Part shown: piece by piece, positions 9,641 to 20,816 of the stretch
Numbering within the stretch: position 1 is the first letter of the stretch
Layout: each line of letters begins with the position of its first letter
The notes under the pieces: generated by a model
The model's database searches: none
The model's input: the letters and a program-made list of their open reading frames with translations, nothing else
What the model was told of the DNA's origin: nothing
DNA from: Leishmania mexicana MHOM/GT/2001/U1103
Lineage: Eukaryota > Euglenozoa > Kinetoplastea > Trypanosomatida > Trypanosomatidae
Assembly: GCF_000234665.1 (NCBI RefSeq)
Contig: NC_018311.1
Coordinates: forward strand, 1 to 64,000
Direction: 5' to 3'
DNA: 64,000 nucleotides
Program-made: the position numbers and the translations under genes

Positions 9641-10779
9641 CACGGTTTGCAGAGGAAGTATACTTCGCAATCGGATGATGCTGAGCTGGGAACGTTTGCT
9701 GTGCAAAACGACTGTTGTGTGAGATAGTTAATCAAGAAGAAAGCAGTACAAAAACTAAGGATCGGCAGGGGAGAGTAGAAAATGGCGGAAAAGGTGGTGC
9801 ACCTGGACTGCGCTGTAGGTGTGCGTTGAACGTGGGAACGGACGTGGGGGGGGGTGCTGGTGTGCTTGCCTACTGTTGAGTTGTGTACGAAGAAGAAGCA
9901 TGTCAATATCAGCTTCCCATTTGTCACTCGGCGAACTGCTGGCAGGTGAATTGGCGACGTGAGTATTCGGGAATGGTTGGGCACACCTTCTTGGCTAACT
10001 GCGTCGAATAACTAGCCTTCTGGAACACGAGGGTTTTCAGTCGTGCGCTTTGCAGCCGTGCTCAACGGAAGTGAATTGGGTGCGCCACGCAGCAGATAGT
10101 GCAGAGCGTTTGTCGAATGTTTTGTGGAATTGTTGCGCGCCACTGGTTTAATACACTCTATTTGATTTTGCAACAGCAGCGTCCTTCAGCGGTTGGTGCA
10201 AAAAGCGATTGATGTGATTCGGGTCTCGCATAAAAAATCATCCGTTATACCAATGGTACTGCGTTTTCGCAGCCATGGGGGTGCCTTGAGAATGGTTTCC
10301 CAGGCAGCGATTTCATGCGCTTTCGCGGGGAGGGGGAAGAGCGTCATTGTGATTTCCGTGATGCCGGCCTGGTAGAAAGTGTAGTTTTCATTGCAAATGA
10401 AGGCTGATTCTGACACACATCCAGTGTGCGACTCTGCATGTGCCCCTTGCGTCGCTCTCGAGTGAATCTGTGGTGCCTTGAAAACAACAAGCAAGTGCTC
10501 AGAATCATAATTCGTAAAAGGACCCTCTCTTGTGTTGAATCCCCGCAGCCTGCTTCACAGCAGCTGTGTGAAATCTCCGGCTTTAAGGAATCACTACCAA
10601 GCGTATCAATGAGGGCTCCTGCGCAAACACAAATATTGGGTTGGATGCCCTTATCTAACGTTCCCCTCTCGAAAATTGTATGCAGAATACCCTGCCTGCC
10701 TTTCCCTACGTTTCGTTCCATCACTCCACTACCGGGCGTCACACAGCGCCTTCACTTACCAGCCACCTTTCAAAGTGCA
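9641..10779. promoter_or_regulatory. Divergent strand-switch region, probable bidirectional transcription start
   Basis: The last minus-strand relic ends its 5' side here and the first plus-strand gene (ISY1-like) starts at 10780. Left of it the plus strand is purine-rich, and right of it pyrimidine-rich tracts appear on the plus strand, as expected for outward transcription. A run of nine G lies at 9846-9854. In Leishmania, divergent strand-switch regions are the usual RNA polymerase II start zones, without TATA promoters and marked by acetylated H3. A minus-strand open frame at 10186-10494 is unrecognised. The assignment rests on gene direction and base skew only. Confidence 0.6.
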
Positions 10780-11589
10780 ATGCAGGATAGACTAAGGGAG
10801 ATTGAGGGTACGCTTGCCCGAACAAAGGAGCGAAAAAATACAATCCTGTACAAGCTATCAAAGCGACGTCAAGAGGAAGAGCGGCTTGCCAAGCTCGGAG
10901 TGCAAAGGCTTCCGACGAATCCAAGCGAAGTGGATGATGAAAAGGTCATCAATTATGTCCTCTTCAGACTGAAGCAGGAGATCGGTGACAAAACGGCACA
11001 GCTGCGAGACCAAACGCTGCTTAGCATTGAAAGAGATGGCGAGGCCGTTATTCGAGCAAAAAATGATGAAGTAAATAAACTTCTCTCTCGGAAGTATCAG
11101 TGGGAAGCGCGCCTATCCTTCCTGGCTGGTGAACCGATCGCGCCGCGTTCGCGCAAAAAGATTTTTTTCGGCTGTGCGAAAGAGCTCCCTGAAGCTTCGC
11201 CCGTGCGAAAGCGGCAGCGTGTAGAAGGGACACAGGAGGCGGGAGAAGACGAGGTGGCCGATAGCTCCGAGGATGATGAGCTAGTGCCCGATGAACCCGA
11301 AACTGAGCAGCCTGCAACGCGAGATCACGACTACCTTGAAAGGGTAAAGTGGTTGGGATCGAGTGCTGCTGACATGGACTTGGTTCGGCTTGAACGTGAG
11401 GCGGAGGCGAAAATGCGCGCAAAAGGAGATACCATTGTCTCTCGAGCTGGCGCAAGCGCTCTTATTCTTTCGTACTGCAAAGAGGGAAAAGTTATGATTC
11501 CGGGCGAGGAGCATTTTAAGCAGCAGCTCGTAAACAATCGCAAAAAAGTACTGCAGGAGCGTTTGAACGCGCTTCGCGGGAAAAGTTGA
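10780..11589 (+). CDS. ISY1: ISY1-like pre-mRNA splicing factor
   Basis: The 269-residue product matches the Isy1 family, a component of the Prp19-associated (NTC) part of the spliceosome in the nucleus. Residues 1-50 form a charged coiled coil (REIEGTLARTKERKNTILYK), shorter than the usual Isy1 N-terminus. The diagnostic part is the region in which I-R-LNDEINKL--EK--WE-RI--L-G of the family appears as VIRAKNDEVNKLLSRKYQWE followed by ARLSFLAGEPI (about residues 88-120). An acidic linker follows (EDEVADSSEDDELVPDEPE), then a basic helical C-terminus with NNRKKVLQERLNALRGK. I chose the ATG at 10780 because the frame open upstream to 10426 has no family-like sequence. In trypanosomatids its main work would be in trans-splicing (inference). 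It is the first gene of the plus-strand run. Confidence 0.75.
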   Translation: MQDRLREIEGTLARTKERKNTILYKLSKRRQEEERLAKLGVQRLPTNPSEVDDEKVINYVLFRLKQEIGDKTAQLRDQTLLSIERDGEAVIRAKNDEVNKLLSRKYQWEARLSFLAGEPIAPRSRKKIFFGCAKELPEASPVRKRQRVEGTQEAGEDEVADSSEDDELVPDEPETEQPATRDHDYLERVKWLGSSAADMDLVRLEREAEAKMRAKGDTIVSRAGASALILSYCKEGKVMIPGEEHFKQQLVNNRKKVLQERLNALRGKS

Positions 11590-13060
<1,471 letters not shown>

Positions 13061-13549
13061 TGCTCTCGTTGCGCCAGCTGTTAACGTACTGCACGTCATG
13101 CCTCTCGCCTGCTCGTGAAAATCTTTGCTTGCCGTTTGTTTGACTGTATCCGCTTTCTCTGTTTCTTTTTGTGTGTATGTATGTTTACCCTTCACCTGGT
13201 GCCGTTCTTCTCTCCACCTTTTCTTGTACCATGATCCTTCAAGTTTCGCTTCGGAGAAAAAAAATGCCTATGCGACATTCTCGCATGTTAATGACCTATT
13301 CTCTTGTGTTCAACCGGAGATTTACCACTGTGCTGCCAGACAAGCTGCATTCGAATGGTCACTAGAGCTATCGAAGGTGCAACCAGTGTTATTCGCTGTC
13401 TTATCTCGACTTTCTCTGGATTGAGACCTCACGACATCCTCCTTGATCTCTTGAATCCTTACTGGCTTCTTTCCAACAAAACGCTTTCAAAAAAGGATCA
13501 TATCAGAGTTCCTTAAAAGACGAAAACCATCTTGCTCTTTTGTGCTTTT
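13061..13549. other. Intergenic region before repeat copy 1
   Basis: T/C-rich DNA downstream of the DOT1-like gene, for example at 13130-13250. It probably contains that gene's 3' UTR. I see no open frame with recognisable content. Confidence 0.5.
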
Positions 13550-14053
13550 CCCCCGCCACCCTCCCTGCCGAATGCCGAGCCACTACTGGTGGTGCCGGCG
13601 TCAAGTGCCTACAACGTGGGCGAGTCAGCGCGAGTCATCGCTGCGGATGTCGGCGGGCGGGCCCTGGACGGCGTGGGCGTCGGGGCGAGCTGCGGCAGTG
13701 AGCGTGTTTGTGGGTATCATCGGATAGGCAAAAAGTGTCCGCGTGACACGAGCGCATGCCACCCAACCCCCGCACCGCCTGCTGGTGTGGGGCGCCTGCG
13801 AGCCACCTCCCGAGAGGGGAGGAGGATGCACCACGTTGCGGCCTGCCTGATGGGGGAGCGGCTGTGCGGCGCCCTACGAGGTGCGGGGTGGGTGGGCAGA
13901 GTTTGAGGGCAGGGGCCGTCCTCGGGTGACTGGGTCGGCGCACTGCCGTGACGCGTGTCTACCAGTGCCTCGCACCACGCGGATGGGGCCCGTAACAGGG
14001 TCGGCGGTGGAGCGGCGTTGGACCTCACGCTGTGTGGCAGAGAAATGGTCACG
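13550..14053 (+). mobile_element. SIDER-like short retroposon, copy 1 (5'-truncated)
   Basis: This is one of five very similar repeats in the window. It starts at a C-rich tract just before CCGAGCCACTACTGGTGG and lacks the ~60 bases seen upstream in copies 2-5, so it looks 5'-truncated, as retroposons often are. It ends in GGCAGAGAAATGGTCACG, an ending shared with copy 2. The segment GGTGGTGCCGGCGTCAAGTG resembles, as I remember it, the 5' signature shared by ingi/L1Tc retroposons and Leishmania SIDERs. There is no coding capacity. It abuts the decayed deacetylase gene directly. Confidence 0.75.
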
Positions 14054-15230
14054 TTGAAAGAAGAAAAAACTTCTACCTTTGTTGAGGGGCTAGCGAAGCT
14101 GATCTCGGGTGGCTTTACGTGGCGCAATTCGAAAGTCGTTGGCTTGGGTCACATCAGAAGTTGCTTGGAGGGTGTCGGCGTTCAGTCCAGTGGGACCATC
14201 GATGAGACGAAGCCCGAGACAAACGTTTTCGCGACGATTCCGTTGCAGAGCCGCATGCGAAAGTGCGGCATTGTGCTGAGCGGTCACTTAAACACAGTCC
14301 CGGTTGACAGGCAAAAGTAACACTCCGATTCGTTCAAGGCTGTGCCGGAGAAACGATAGTTGCTGTAGCTGCGGTGCGTGTGATGTGAAAGGGCTTTAGT
14401 GCTGTTTATATGGCGCTCGTTCCCCAGCTCAAGGTCCAGCCCGATCGGTCAGTTTACTTTGCCTTGGCGTACGACAGGGAAGTCGGCTGCCTGACAGATT
14501 GCATTCTCCCGCAGTCTGTGAAGAGCAAAGGTGTCAAGAATGATGGCTGCCTGATTGGCGAGATCACCTCCAACGAGGTGATCGTGGCGGACAAGCATAT
14601 CTGCGTGTGAGAGCTACACGTGAGAGGACGGTCGCCCACTCGTCATGCGCGGTGACGGAGGACAGCTGCAACACGATTGACTACGCCGCCAGGCTCGTCA
14701 AGGTCTACACGAATGCAGAGGGCATCGTGCAAAACGGAGAGAGCAACTGCTTCTTCAGTGCGTTGAGCACTATCATGTCGATCAATGTGATTCACGGCGG
14801 TATCGCGATAAAGACGATTCCTGTCCATTGCATTTTCAACGAGTTCTGCAACCCACCTCACATGGAACATGTAGATGGCCAAAAATGCGCTCCTGGCTAC
14901 GTCCCGAACGATCCGCTTCCGGAGATAAAGGAACACAGTGATGCTGACATAGTCATCAAAAACCTTCTCTCCGTCCGCTCGCTCCACGACGCCGAGAAGA
15001 ATGCCTTCACTGCACTGGTTCGTGTTATGATTGGTGACCGGGACACGCAGACGCTTGGTGACAACACGGAGGCTGACCAGTATGCTCTTATCGGCGTTCC
15101 TGTTATCGTCTACGGCCCTGGAAGCATCAGAGTTGCGAACCAGGAGAATGAGTTTGTCCCGAAGAAGCATGTGGATGACTGTGGGAAGAAGCGGGCCATT
15201 CACCCTACGCGCAAGAACCATGATATGTAG
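14054..15230 (+). pseudogene. Decayed acetylornithine-deacetylase-like M20 peptidase gene
   Basis: A broken metallo-aminoacylase of the ArgE/M20 family, which deacylates N-acyl amino acids with two metal ions. In order: TNVFATIPL then GIVLSGHLNTVPVD (about 14220-14310), where the family has GHTDVVPVD, so the metal-binding Asp is Asn here. A stop follows at 14318. GACDVKG at ~14370-14391 corresponds to the family's GRGTADMKG, followed by a frameshift into FSAVYMALVPQLKV. YDREVGCLTD holds the catalytic/metal Glu region (~14470). A second frameshift/stop lies near 14607. AHSSCAVTEDSCNTIDYAARL and VIHGGIAIKTIPVHCIFN follow, and finally YALIGVPVIVYGPGS and EFVPKKHVDDC. Leishmania carries an intact relative on chromosome 7, as I recall. 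Retroposon copy 1 sits exactly at its 5' end. Clearly non-functional. Confidence 0.85.
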
Positions 15231-15852
15231 TCCCACGTGTGAGCGGCCCGATAACCCCTTTGATGCGCTTTTTTTTGTTAGCTACTATCGAAGCAAAAGA
15301 AAACGTGGCGACGCTGTCGATAGCAGTGTTGTAAACAGTGCCGTGATCGCGGTGCAGTGCCACTTTCTTCAGAGCTCTGTTTCTCCTTTGCTCAACTGTA
15401 CTAATCATCTCGGACGTCGGCAATCGACACCCTGCGTTCTCTCGGCTTTGAAAAAAAGACTCTCTCTCTCTCTGGAGTTCCACAAATATTGTTCCACTCG
15501 GCAGCCTGCACACTGCGGGACTGGCTGCTTGAGGCGATGTTGCCAGCACAGAGTAGGAAAGGCCCAACATACAGGCGCCTGGAAGGCAAGCGGCCAAGTG
15601 GGGTTTACGACTGGCTCACTCTTCTCGAAAGACGATTATCGCTGTCCGTACTGTCTCTGAACCCTTTCCGTTATTCGTGTAATGGGAACATATGTTGCGC
15701 TTCTTCATCCTCCTTTCCTCTGCATTGTTGTGGTGAGGCCTCTTTCTTTTTTCTGTAGAGACCAGCCTTGCCATATTGCAGTGTTTTTTGCATAGAGGCA
15801 CACTTGGAACCCCCGCGTTTCGCTTTGCAAGCGCTGAGGTCTGACGTCAATC
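15231..15852. other. Intergenic region, no gene seen
   Basis: 622 bases. Pyrimidine tracts at 15460-15475 (CTCTCT) and 15700-15755 are the kind used for trans-splicing of the following gene. No recognisable frame. Confidence 0.5.
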
Positions 15853-16803
15853 ATGAGCATAGATGCACTTTCCCCGTTGGTTGCCTGTGCAGCACGGGCT
15901 GCCGTGAAGAACGGTGAAACAAGAACGATAGAGAGCGCCCTCGATGACCTGCAGCAGCAAATGTTTGGTGTTGAAGAATCGCACGAGGTGGCTACAGAGA
16001 TGATGTTGAAGCGCATATGTGAAACTCAGGTACTCTTAACCCAAGACTCAGCATCTGGCAAGAGCAACCTGACCACTGAGCGGCTACTGTTAGAGGCGGT
16101 GTTGACACTCGGTGAACTGCTGCTCAGCGCCGCTGCCGGGCAAAGGCTGCGCACCAAGACAGCGAAGCAGATGGAGGACGTTATTCTTCCCATCCTGTTT
16201 CTGCGTACGAGCGTGACGCCGTCGCTCCTGAAGGCGCACGCACTGAAGGTAGCGTGGTCAAGGTTCGAATGCAGCGCGAAGACTAACAATGAGGCGAGGG
16301 AGAAATTGCACCACATTTTCGTGTTGTGGTACCGCAACCATGGCTGGGACTTTGCCCGGAGCAGCGGCGACGGCGACGGCGTCGCCGTATGCATGCCCAC
16401 ACCCACGCCTCACGAAGGACCCGACAACGCAAAATCTAAGTTTGAAAATAAGCTCTCTTGCTGCTCACCGCCGGTGCATCCAATGCAGCAGCGTGAGATG
16501 CTGCGCGAGATTTCGTGGAATGGGGCAGCGCGGAAAGTCGCAGCAAGCGGCATTCCGTCCTATCTGCTCACCAAACGTAGACGGGGTGATCCCACTTATC
16601 AGTGCGACAGCCTCACCTCCACGCGCGCTGAAAGGGGAGCTCCAAACTGCTTGCCGGCTTCAGCACAGCCGCCATCACCCACAGCCACAGATAAAACCAC
16701 ATGCCAGATCAATCCAAGGATTCTCGCGTTGGACTCCCCGGTGAAGCGGCACAGACGGAATTTGACTGTTGATGTGCCGCCCTCACCCGACCGCCCAGAA
16801 TGA
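15853..16803 (+). CDS. Hypothetical protein, possible CID-like helical domain
   Basis: The 316-residue protein has no catalytic motif I can name. Residues 1-175 are predicted to be helical. The part TERLLLEAVLTLGELLLSAA then VTPSLLKAHALKVAWSRF and EKLHHIFVLWYRNHGWDF is laid out like a CID (RNA polymerase II CTD-interacting) domain, an eight-helix repeat that ends with a helix containing L-W. This is a weak resemblance. The remaining 140 residues are low-complexity, rich in Pro, Ser and basic residues, with RRRGD and PVKRHRRN stretches that could be nuclear localisation signals. If the CID idea holds it could act in 3' end processing or transcription termination; otherwise it is simply an uncharacterised trypanosomatid protein. 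It lies between the deacetylase relic and AP-2 alpha, which does not inform function. Confidence 0.7.
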   Translation: MSIDALSPLVACAARAAVKNGETRTIESALDDLQQQMFGVEESHEVATEMMLKRICETQVLLTQDSASGKSNLTTERLLLEAVLTLGELLLSAAAGQRLRTKTAKQMEDVILPILFLRTSVTPSLLKAHALKVAWSRFECSAKTNNEAREKLHHIFVLWYRNHGWDFARSSGDGDGVAVCMPTPTPHEGPDNAKSKFENKLSCCSPPVHPMQQREMLREISWNGAARKVAASGIPSYLLTKRRRGDPTYQCDSLTSTRAERGAPNCLPASAQPPSPTATDKTTCQINPRILALDSPVKRHRRNLTVDVPPSPDRPE

Positions 16804-17399
16804 GTACGAAACGAGCTCCTTCATTTGGGTAGTTCGTTGGTGTATGCTCTGTGTGAGTGCGCGCGAGCACTTTTTGCGTATCGTGCTCACAGGACTCATA
16901 GAAGTTACAAGCGGAAGAAAACAACAGAACAATAACGACAATACCTTAGCAAGTGGTTCAGCAGCACAAGTGGTCGGAAGGACGTGGCCTTCTCATGTGC
17001 TCACCTTGCTTTTAACCACCGCTGACTCTCTCGCGCGCACAGCGTCAACTTCGGAGAACAAAAAGAGCATTAGGCAACAACATAGAGGGCGGGTGTCCCC
17101 TGACACCAAAATGTGTTCCGTCTCTGCTACCTCCTGCTGCAATGTCGTCCCCCGTTGGCCGCCGTGCATTCCTGTCTGCTCTTCCTCTGTATTCTGACCT
17201 TCTCTCTCTTTGCTTGTCACCCCCTCCCGTCCGCGGCCGCTCACCTTCCAACATATCGGCACAATACCCATATCCGATTTGGTGCCGCCTCGCTCAGAGC
17301 GTAGGCTAAATCGCCGTATCGCTTCAGTCAAGTACCTCATCCTTTTCTCTTCCTGTGTTTTCTCCCCCCCCCCGCCGACGTCAACCCCCTGCTGCGAAA
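16804..17399. other. Intergenic region with polypyrimidine tracts
   Basis: 596 bases. Strong CT-rich tracts at 17195-17230 and 17340-17375 (ending in a run of ten C) precede the AP-2 alpha start. They likely guide trans-splicing and upstream polyadenylation. No gene seen. Confidence 0.5.
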
Positions 17400-20285
17400 A
17401 TGGACATGCGAGGTCTCGCCCACTTTATTCGGGACATCCGTCGTGCAACTGGAAACAAGAAGGAGGAAGAGAGTCGCGTGGATGAAGAACTCGCAAAGAT
17501 ACGCGCCAAGTTCATTCAAACTAGCACAATGACGACATACGATCGAAAGAAGTACGTGTGCAAGTTGATGTTCATCTCGATGCTCGGCTACCCCATTACC
17601 TTTGGCCATATCGAAGGCCTGAAACTCATGTCACAGGAGAGCCCGTCCGCCAAGCTCATCGGGTACCTCTCCACTTCCGTGCTGCTGAACGAAAACAGTG
17701 ATCTTCTGACGCTCACCACACACACTGTGTATCGGGACCTTCTCTCGGCATCTGACTTGAGTCGCAGTCTCGCCCTCTCAGCCGTCGCGAACACGGGAAG
17801 CCGCGATTTTGTAGAGGTGATGCACGAAGGCGTCTTTTCCATTGTCATGGATGACAGCATCAACCAGCACATCCACAAGAAGGCGCTTCTGACGCTGCTG
17901 CACATTTATCGCAAGTACCCCGAGATTGTTGATCTGAATACCGTGATTCCTAAGGCGGCAGAGCTGCTTCTATCGACACAGGACGGTGTCAGCATGTGCG
18001 CTGTGACATTTCTTAACGGCTGCATCAGCAAGGAGTCGAGGCACCTTTACAGAGGCATCCCCGAGAAGCTGATCCAGGTTTTGGCACGCATCATTCTGGA
18101 AAAGCAGACGGAGCCAGGCTACGTATACTACGGTGTTCCAGCACCATGGCTTCAGGCGAAGCTCCTGCGGCTGCTGCAGTATTTCCCGCTTCCGTCGGAG
18201 GCTGACCAGCGCAACCGCATAATCCTCGTTCTCCGAAAGGTTGTCAAGGCGACGGATAAGGTGCTGAAGGATGCGCAGGCGCAGCAGAAGCAGCGTGGCA
18301 CGCAGAGCCGCGTCAGCGCTATGAACGCGGTGCTGTTCGAGGTGGTGTCACTGTGCATCCAGTGGGATGTCGGCTCCAAGCTGATTTTGGAGTGCGTGGC
18401 CCTCATCAGCTCCTTTCTCTCCGACAAGCGGGAGTCGAATCTGCGCTACATCGGCCTTAGCTTGCTGGCCCGGCTCAGCTTTGTGGACGTCCCCGGCTTC
18501 AACTTTCAGATGCACTGCCGTCAGCACCAGCCTCAGATTATCGTTAGCCTGCACGACTCAGACGCCTCGATTCGGAAAAAGGCGCTCGATGTCCTCGTGG
18601 CTATGTGCAACCGGAGCACCGCTGACGACATCATCAAGGAACTCATCTCCTACCTCCCCATTGCCGCGGACCCCAACTTCAAGACGAGCCTCGTTCTCTC
18701 GATCGCACTTCTATCAGAGAAGTACTGCAAGGACTACAATGTGTATGTGGATATCATGCTCACCGTTGTGTCGGAGGCAGGTGATCTATGCCCGCCAGAT
18801 ATCGTGCACCGCGTCGTTCAGGTTGTCGTCAACGATCCGTCCGTGCAGAAGCGTGCGGCGAACATAGTCTTCCAGGAACTACGGAAAAAGGCAAACGTGC
18901 CAGAGGTGATGCTGCGTGTCGCTGCGTTCGTGCTCGGCGAGTTCGGCTACCAGATCGCGCTGAACACCGAGAGCACGCCGATGGTGCAGCTCAACCTCCT
19001 GACACAGAAGCTGAGCTTCACCTCGGTGGTCACGCAGAGCATCATCATCAGTACATTTTCCAAGTTCTACACGCTCTATGACGACGTTGCGGTGCGCGAG
19101 CGCATTGTGAAGACGCTGCAGGCGTACACCAACAGCCCGCACCCGGAGTTGCAGCAGCGTGCAACAGAGTTCATTGCACTGCTGGAGTTTGCGCGGAGTG
19201 AACTGCTAGAGAAGGTCTTCGAGCCCATGCCACCTTTCCGAGACGATGTGAGCACTGTCATGAACCAGGTGAAGAGGTTGCAGAGCAGTGTGCAGGACAT
19301 TTGGGCCCTGAAGATTCTCGAGCGCGGCGTGGAGGGTGTGAGCCACACGGGCAAGCGCAAGCCTAAGTCGGAGTCCGCCGATAAACAGAAGGACCAGGCA
19401 AAGCGAGGAATCTCACTGAACGATCCCTCGTCTGTGTCGACGGCAGTCCCTCTGCAAGGTGACAACACCGACCAGGCCTACGCGGAGCTTGACGCCTTGC
19501 TCGACGTGTCCCTCCCTTCCCAGGATGTGGATCGTGCTCGCAGCGTCTACGAAGAGCACCGCCGCCGCCTCTTCGAGCTTTCGCGCGCTGACAAGGGCGT
19601 GCTCTTCTCGAACGAGTCGATCGAGCTTCAGTGTACCAAGTCAACGTACGGGGCGGACAGTCGGATGACGGTGGTGGTGCGTGACAAGACAGGCGAGGGT
19701 CTCGTGCAGGTGGCAGTGGAGGTCATCCGTGCCGAGGCGGGGCTCATTGTGCAGTCGCGCACAAAAGACGGGACCACTGTGGCACCTTGGGGCACAATCA
19801 CAATCGAGTTTGCCGCCCGCTCATGCTTTGCCTTTAGAAGCCCGCCGAGTGTGCGAATGCAGTACGCGCCGGCGTCCGACAGCGCGCGCGTGTGCACCGA
19901 CGTTCTGTCACTGCCAATCCTTCCCACGACTTTCTTCACCCCATACCAGGTAGACTCGGACGCCAACTTTAGTCGGCTGTATGAAACAACAAAGCAGGCA
20001 TCGACCTTCGCCGGCTGGCGCAAGGCGGCGTCGCCTTCGCGGAGGGTAGATGTCAACGCACTCATCCAGCTGCTCGAGCTACAAGGATACCGGACCAAAA
20101 TGACTGGATCGGGCACCATCGTTGGCGTCGCCGCGTTCGCGGTGCAGCCGAAGGAGCGCGTCGAGTACGTACCTGTCGTGTGCGAGATACAGACATCCGC
20201 AAGTGAAATGCAGGTGTTTGTGTACACCGAGGAATCGGTGCTTCAGCATGGTGCCCTGGACACAGTGGAGTTCTCCCTACAATAG
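17400..20285 (+). CDS. AP2A: AP-2 complex subunit alpha (alpha-adaptin)
   Basis: The 961-residue protein begins MDMRGLAHFIRDIRRA, close to the alpha-adaptin start (MRGL-VFI-DIR). YDRKKYVCKLMFISMLGYP, GHIEGLKLMSQE and KLIGYLSTSVLLNEN follow, the core of the alpha trunk. Residues ~1-620 are the helical-repeat trunk, ~630-720 a charged hinge (SADKQKDQAKRG), and ~735-961 the ear/appendage, so all three modules are present at near-normal length. In AP-2, alpha binds PIP2, dileucine cargo and, through the ear, accessory proteins during clathrin-mediated endocytosis. In trypanosomatids this happens at the flagellar pocket. Trypanosoma brucei has lost AP-2 while Leishmania keeps it. I start at 17400 rather than the upstream in-frame non-ATG frame because the family N-terminus begins here. 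Confidence 0.93.
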   Translation: MDMRGLAHFIRDIRRATGNKKEEESRVDEELAKIRAKFIQTSTMTTYDRKKYVCKLMFISMLGYPITFGHIEGLKLMSQESPSAKLIGYLSTSVLLNENSDLLTLTTHTVYRDLLSASDLSRSLALSAVANTGSRDFVEVMHEGVFSIVMDDSINQHIHKKALLTLLHIYRKYPEIVDLNTVIPKAAELLLSTQDGVSMCAVTFLNGCISKESRHLYRGIPEKLIQVLARIILEKQTEPGYVYYGVPAPWLQAKLLRLLQYFPLPSEADQRNRIILVLRKVVKATDKVLKDAQAQQKQRGTQSRVSAMNAVLFEVVSLCIQWDVGSKLILECVALISSFLSDKRESNLRYIGLSLLARLSFVDVPGFNFQMHCRQHQPQIIVSLHDSDASIRKKALDVLVAMCNRSTADDIIKELISYLPIAADPNFKTSLVLSIALLSEKYCKDYNVYVDIMLTVVSEAGDLCPPDIVHRVVQVVVNDPSVQKRAANIVFQELRKKANVPEVMLRVAAFVLGEFGYQIALNTESTPMVQLNLLTQKLSFTSVVTQSIIISTFSKFYTLYDDVAVRERIVKTLQAYTNSPHPELQQRATEFIALLEFARSELLEKVFEPMPPFRDDVSTVMNQVKRLQSSVQDIWALKILERGVEGVSHTGKRKPKSESADKQKDQAKRGISLNDPSSVSTAVPLQGDNTDQAYAELDALLDVSLPSQDVDRARSVYEEHRRRLFELSRADKGVLFSNESIELQCTKSTYGADSRMTVVVRDKTGEGLVQVAVEVIRAEAGLIVQSRTKDGTTVAPWGTITIEFAARSCFAFRSPPSVRMQYAPASDSARVCTDVLSLPILPTTFFTPYQVDSDANFSRLYETTKQASTFAGWRKAASPSRRVDVNALIQLLELQGYRTKMTGSGTIVGVAAFAVQPKERVEYVPVVCEIQTSASEMQVFVYTEESVLQHGALDTVEFSLQ

Positions 20286-20816
20286 ACATCGCCCCCGCCC
20301 CGCCCCCCCCACCCCCTCTCCGATACACAGAGAGACAAGCATGAAGAGTGCTGGCAGAAAACGTTATAAAACGAAAGGCGTCGCTGTCTCTTCTTCTCGG
20401 CTGCCTCTCCCAGTGGGTGTTTGTCTCCTCTTTTCACTTTTCTTTGTCGAATGTCGTCTGGGATGCTCGTCGCCCCTCGCCTGTGGTTTCTGCCCTCTGT
20501 CGCTTGTCGGCGCTTTTCGTTGTTTTGTTGCCGGATGTGGTGAGCTTCACAATGCTGCTGCGCGTTGTCTTTCATCATGGTCGCTTTGCGGAGTTGTCTT
20601 GCGCGTCTCTTTTGTTTTTCGACGTGCGTTCCAGCTTGTTTTCTTGGAAGGGGAGCACGGCAGCGGCGGCTGCGATAGCGGCGCAACGCGCCTGACGCGG
20701 GCGTGCAAGGGCACACGCACTCAGCCCGAGTCGATCTTTTTCGCCGTCGTTGGGACACGTCAACAAAGAAGCCCCAGGGTGTGATTTGATTGCTTTGTGC
20801 GAGTCCAACCGCTGCG
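20286..20816. other. AP-2 alpha 3' flank
   Basis: 531 bases between the AP-2 alpha stop and repeat copy 2. A C-run follows the stop (20297-20325), then T/C-rich DNA. The repeat therefore lies in or just beyond the likely 3' UTR. No gene seen. Confidence 0.5.

Noticed and set aside
13532..13906. Conserved 'protein' repeated in all five repeat copies
   Set aside because: The same frames recur only because the DNA repeat is nearly identical. The frames stop at varied points, and all reading directions are equally open.
16258..16272. GGTTCGAAT as a tRNA B box
   Set aside because: It lies inside a protein-coding gene, and no A box or cloverleaf can be drawn around it.
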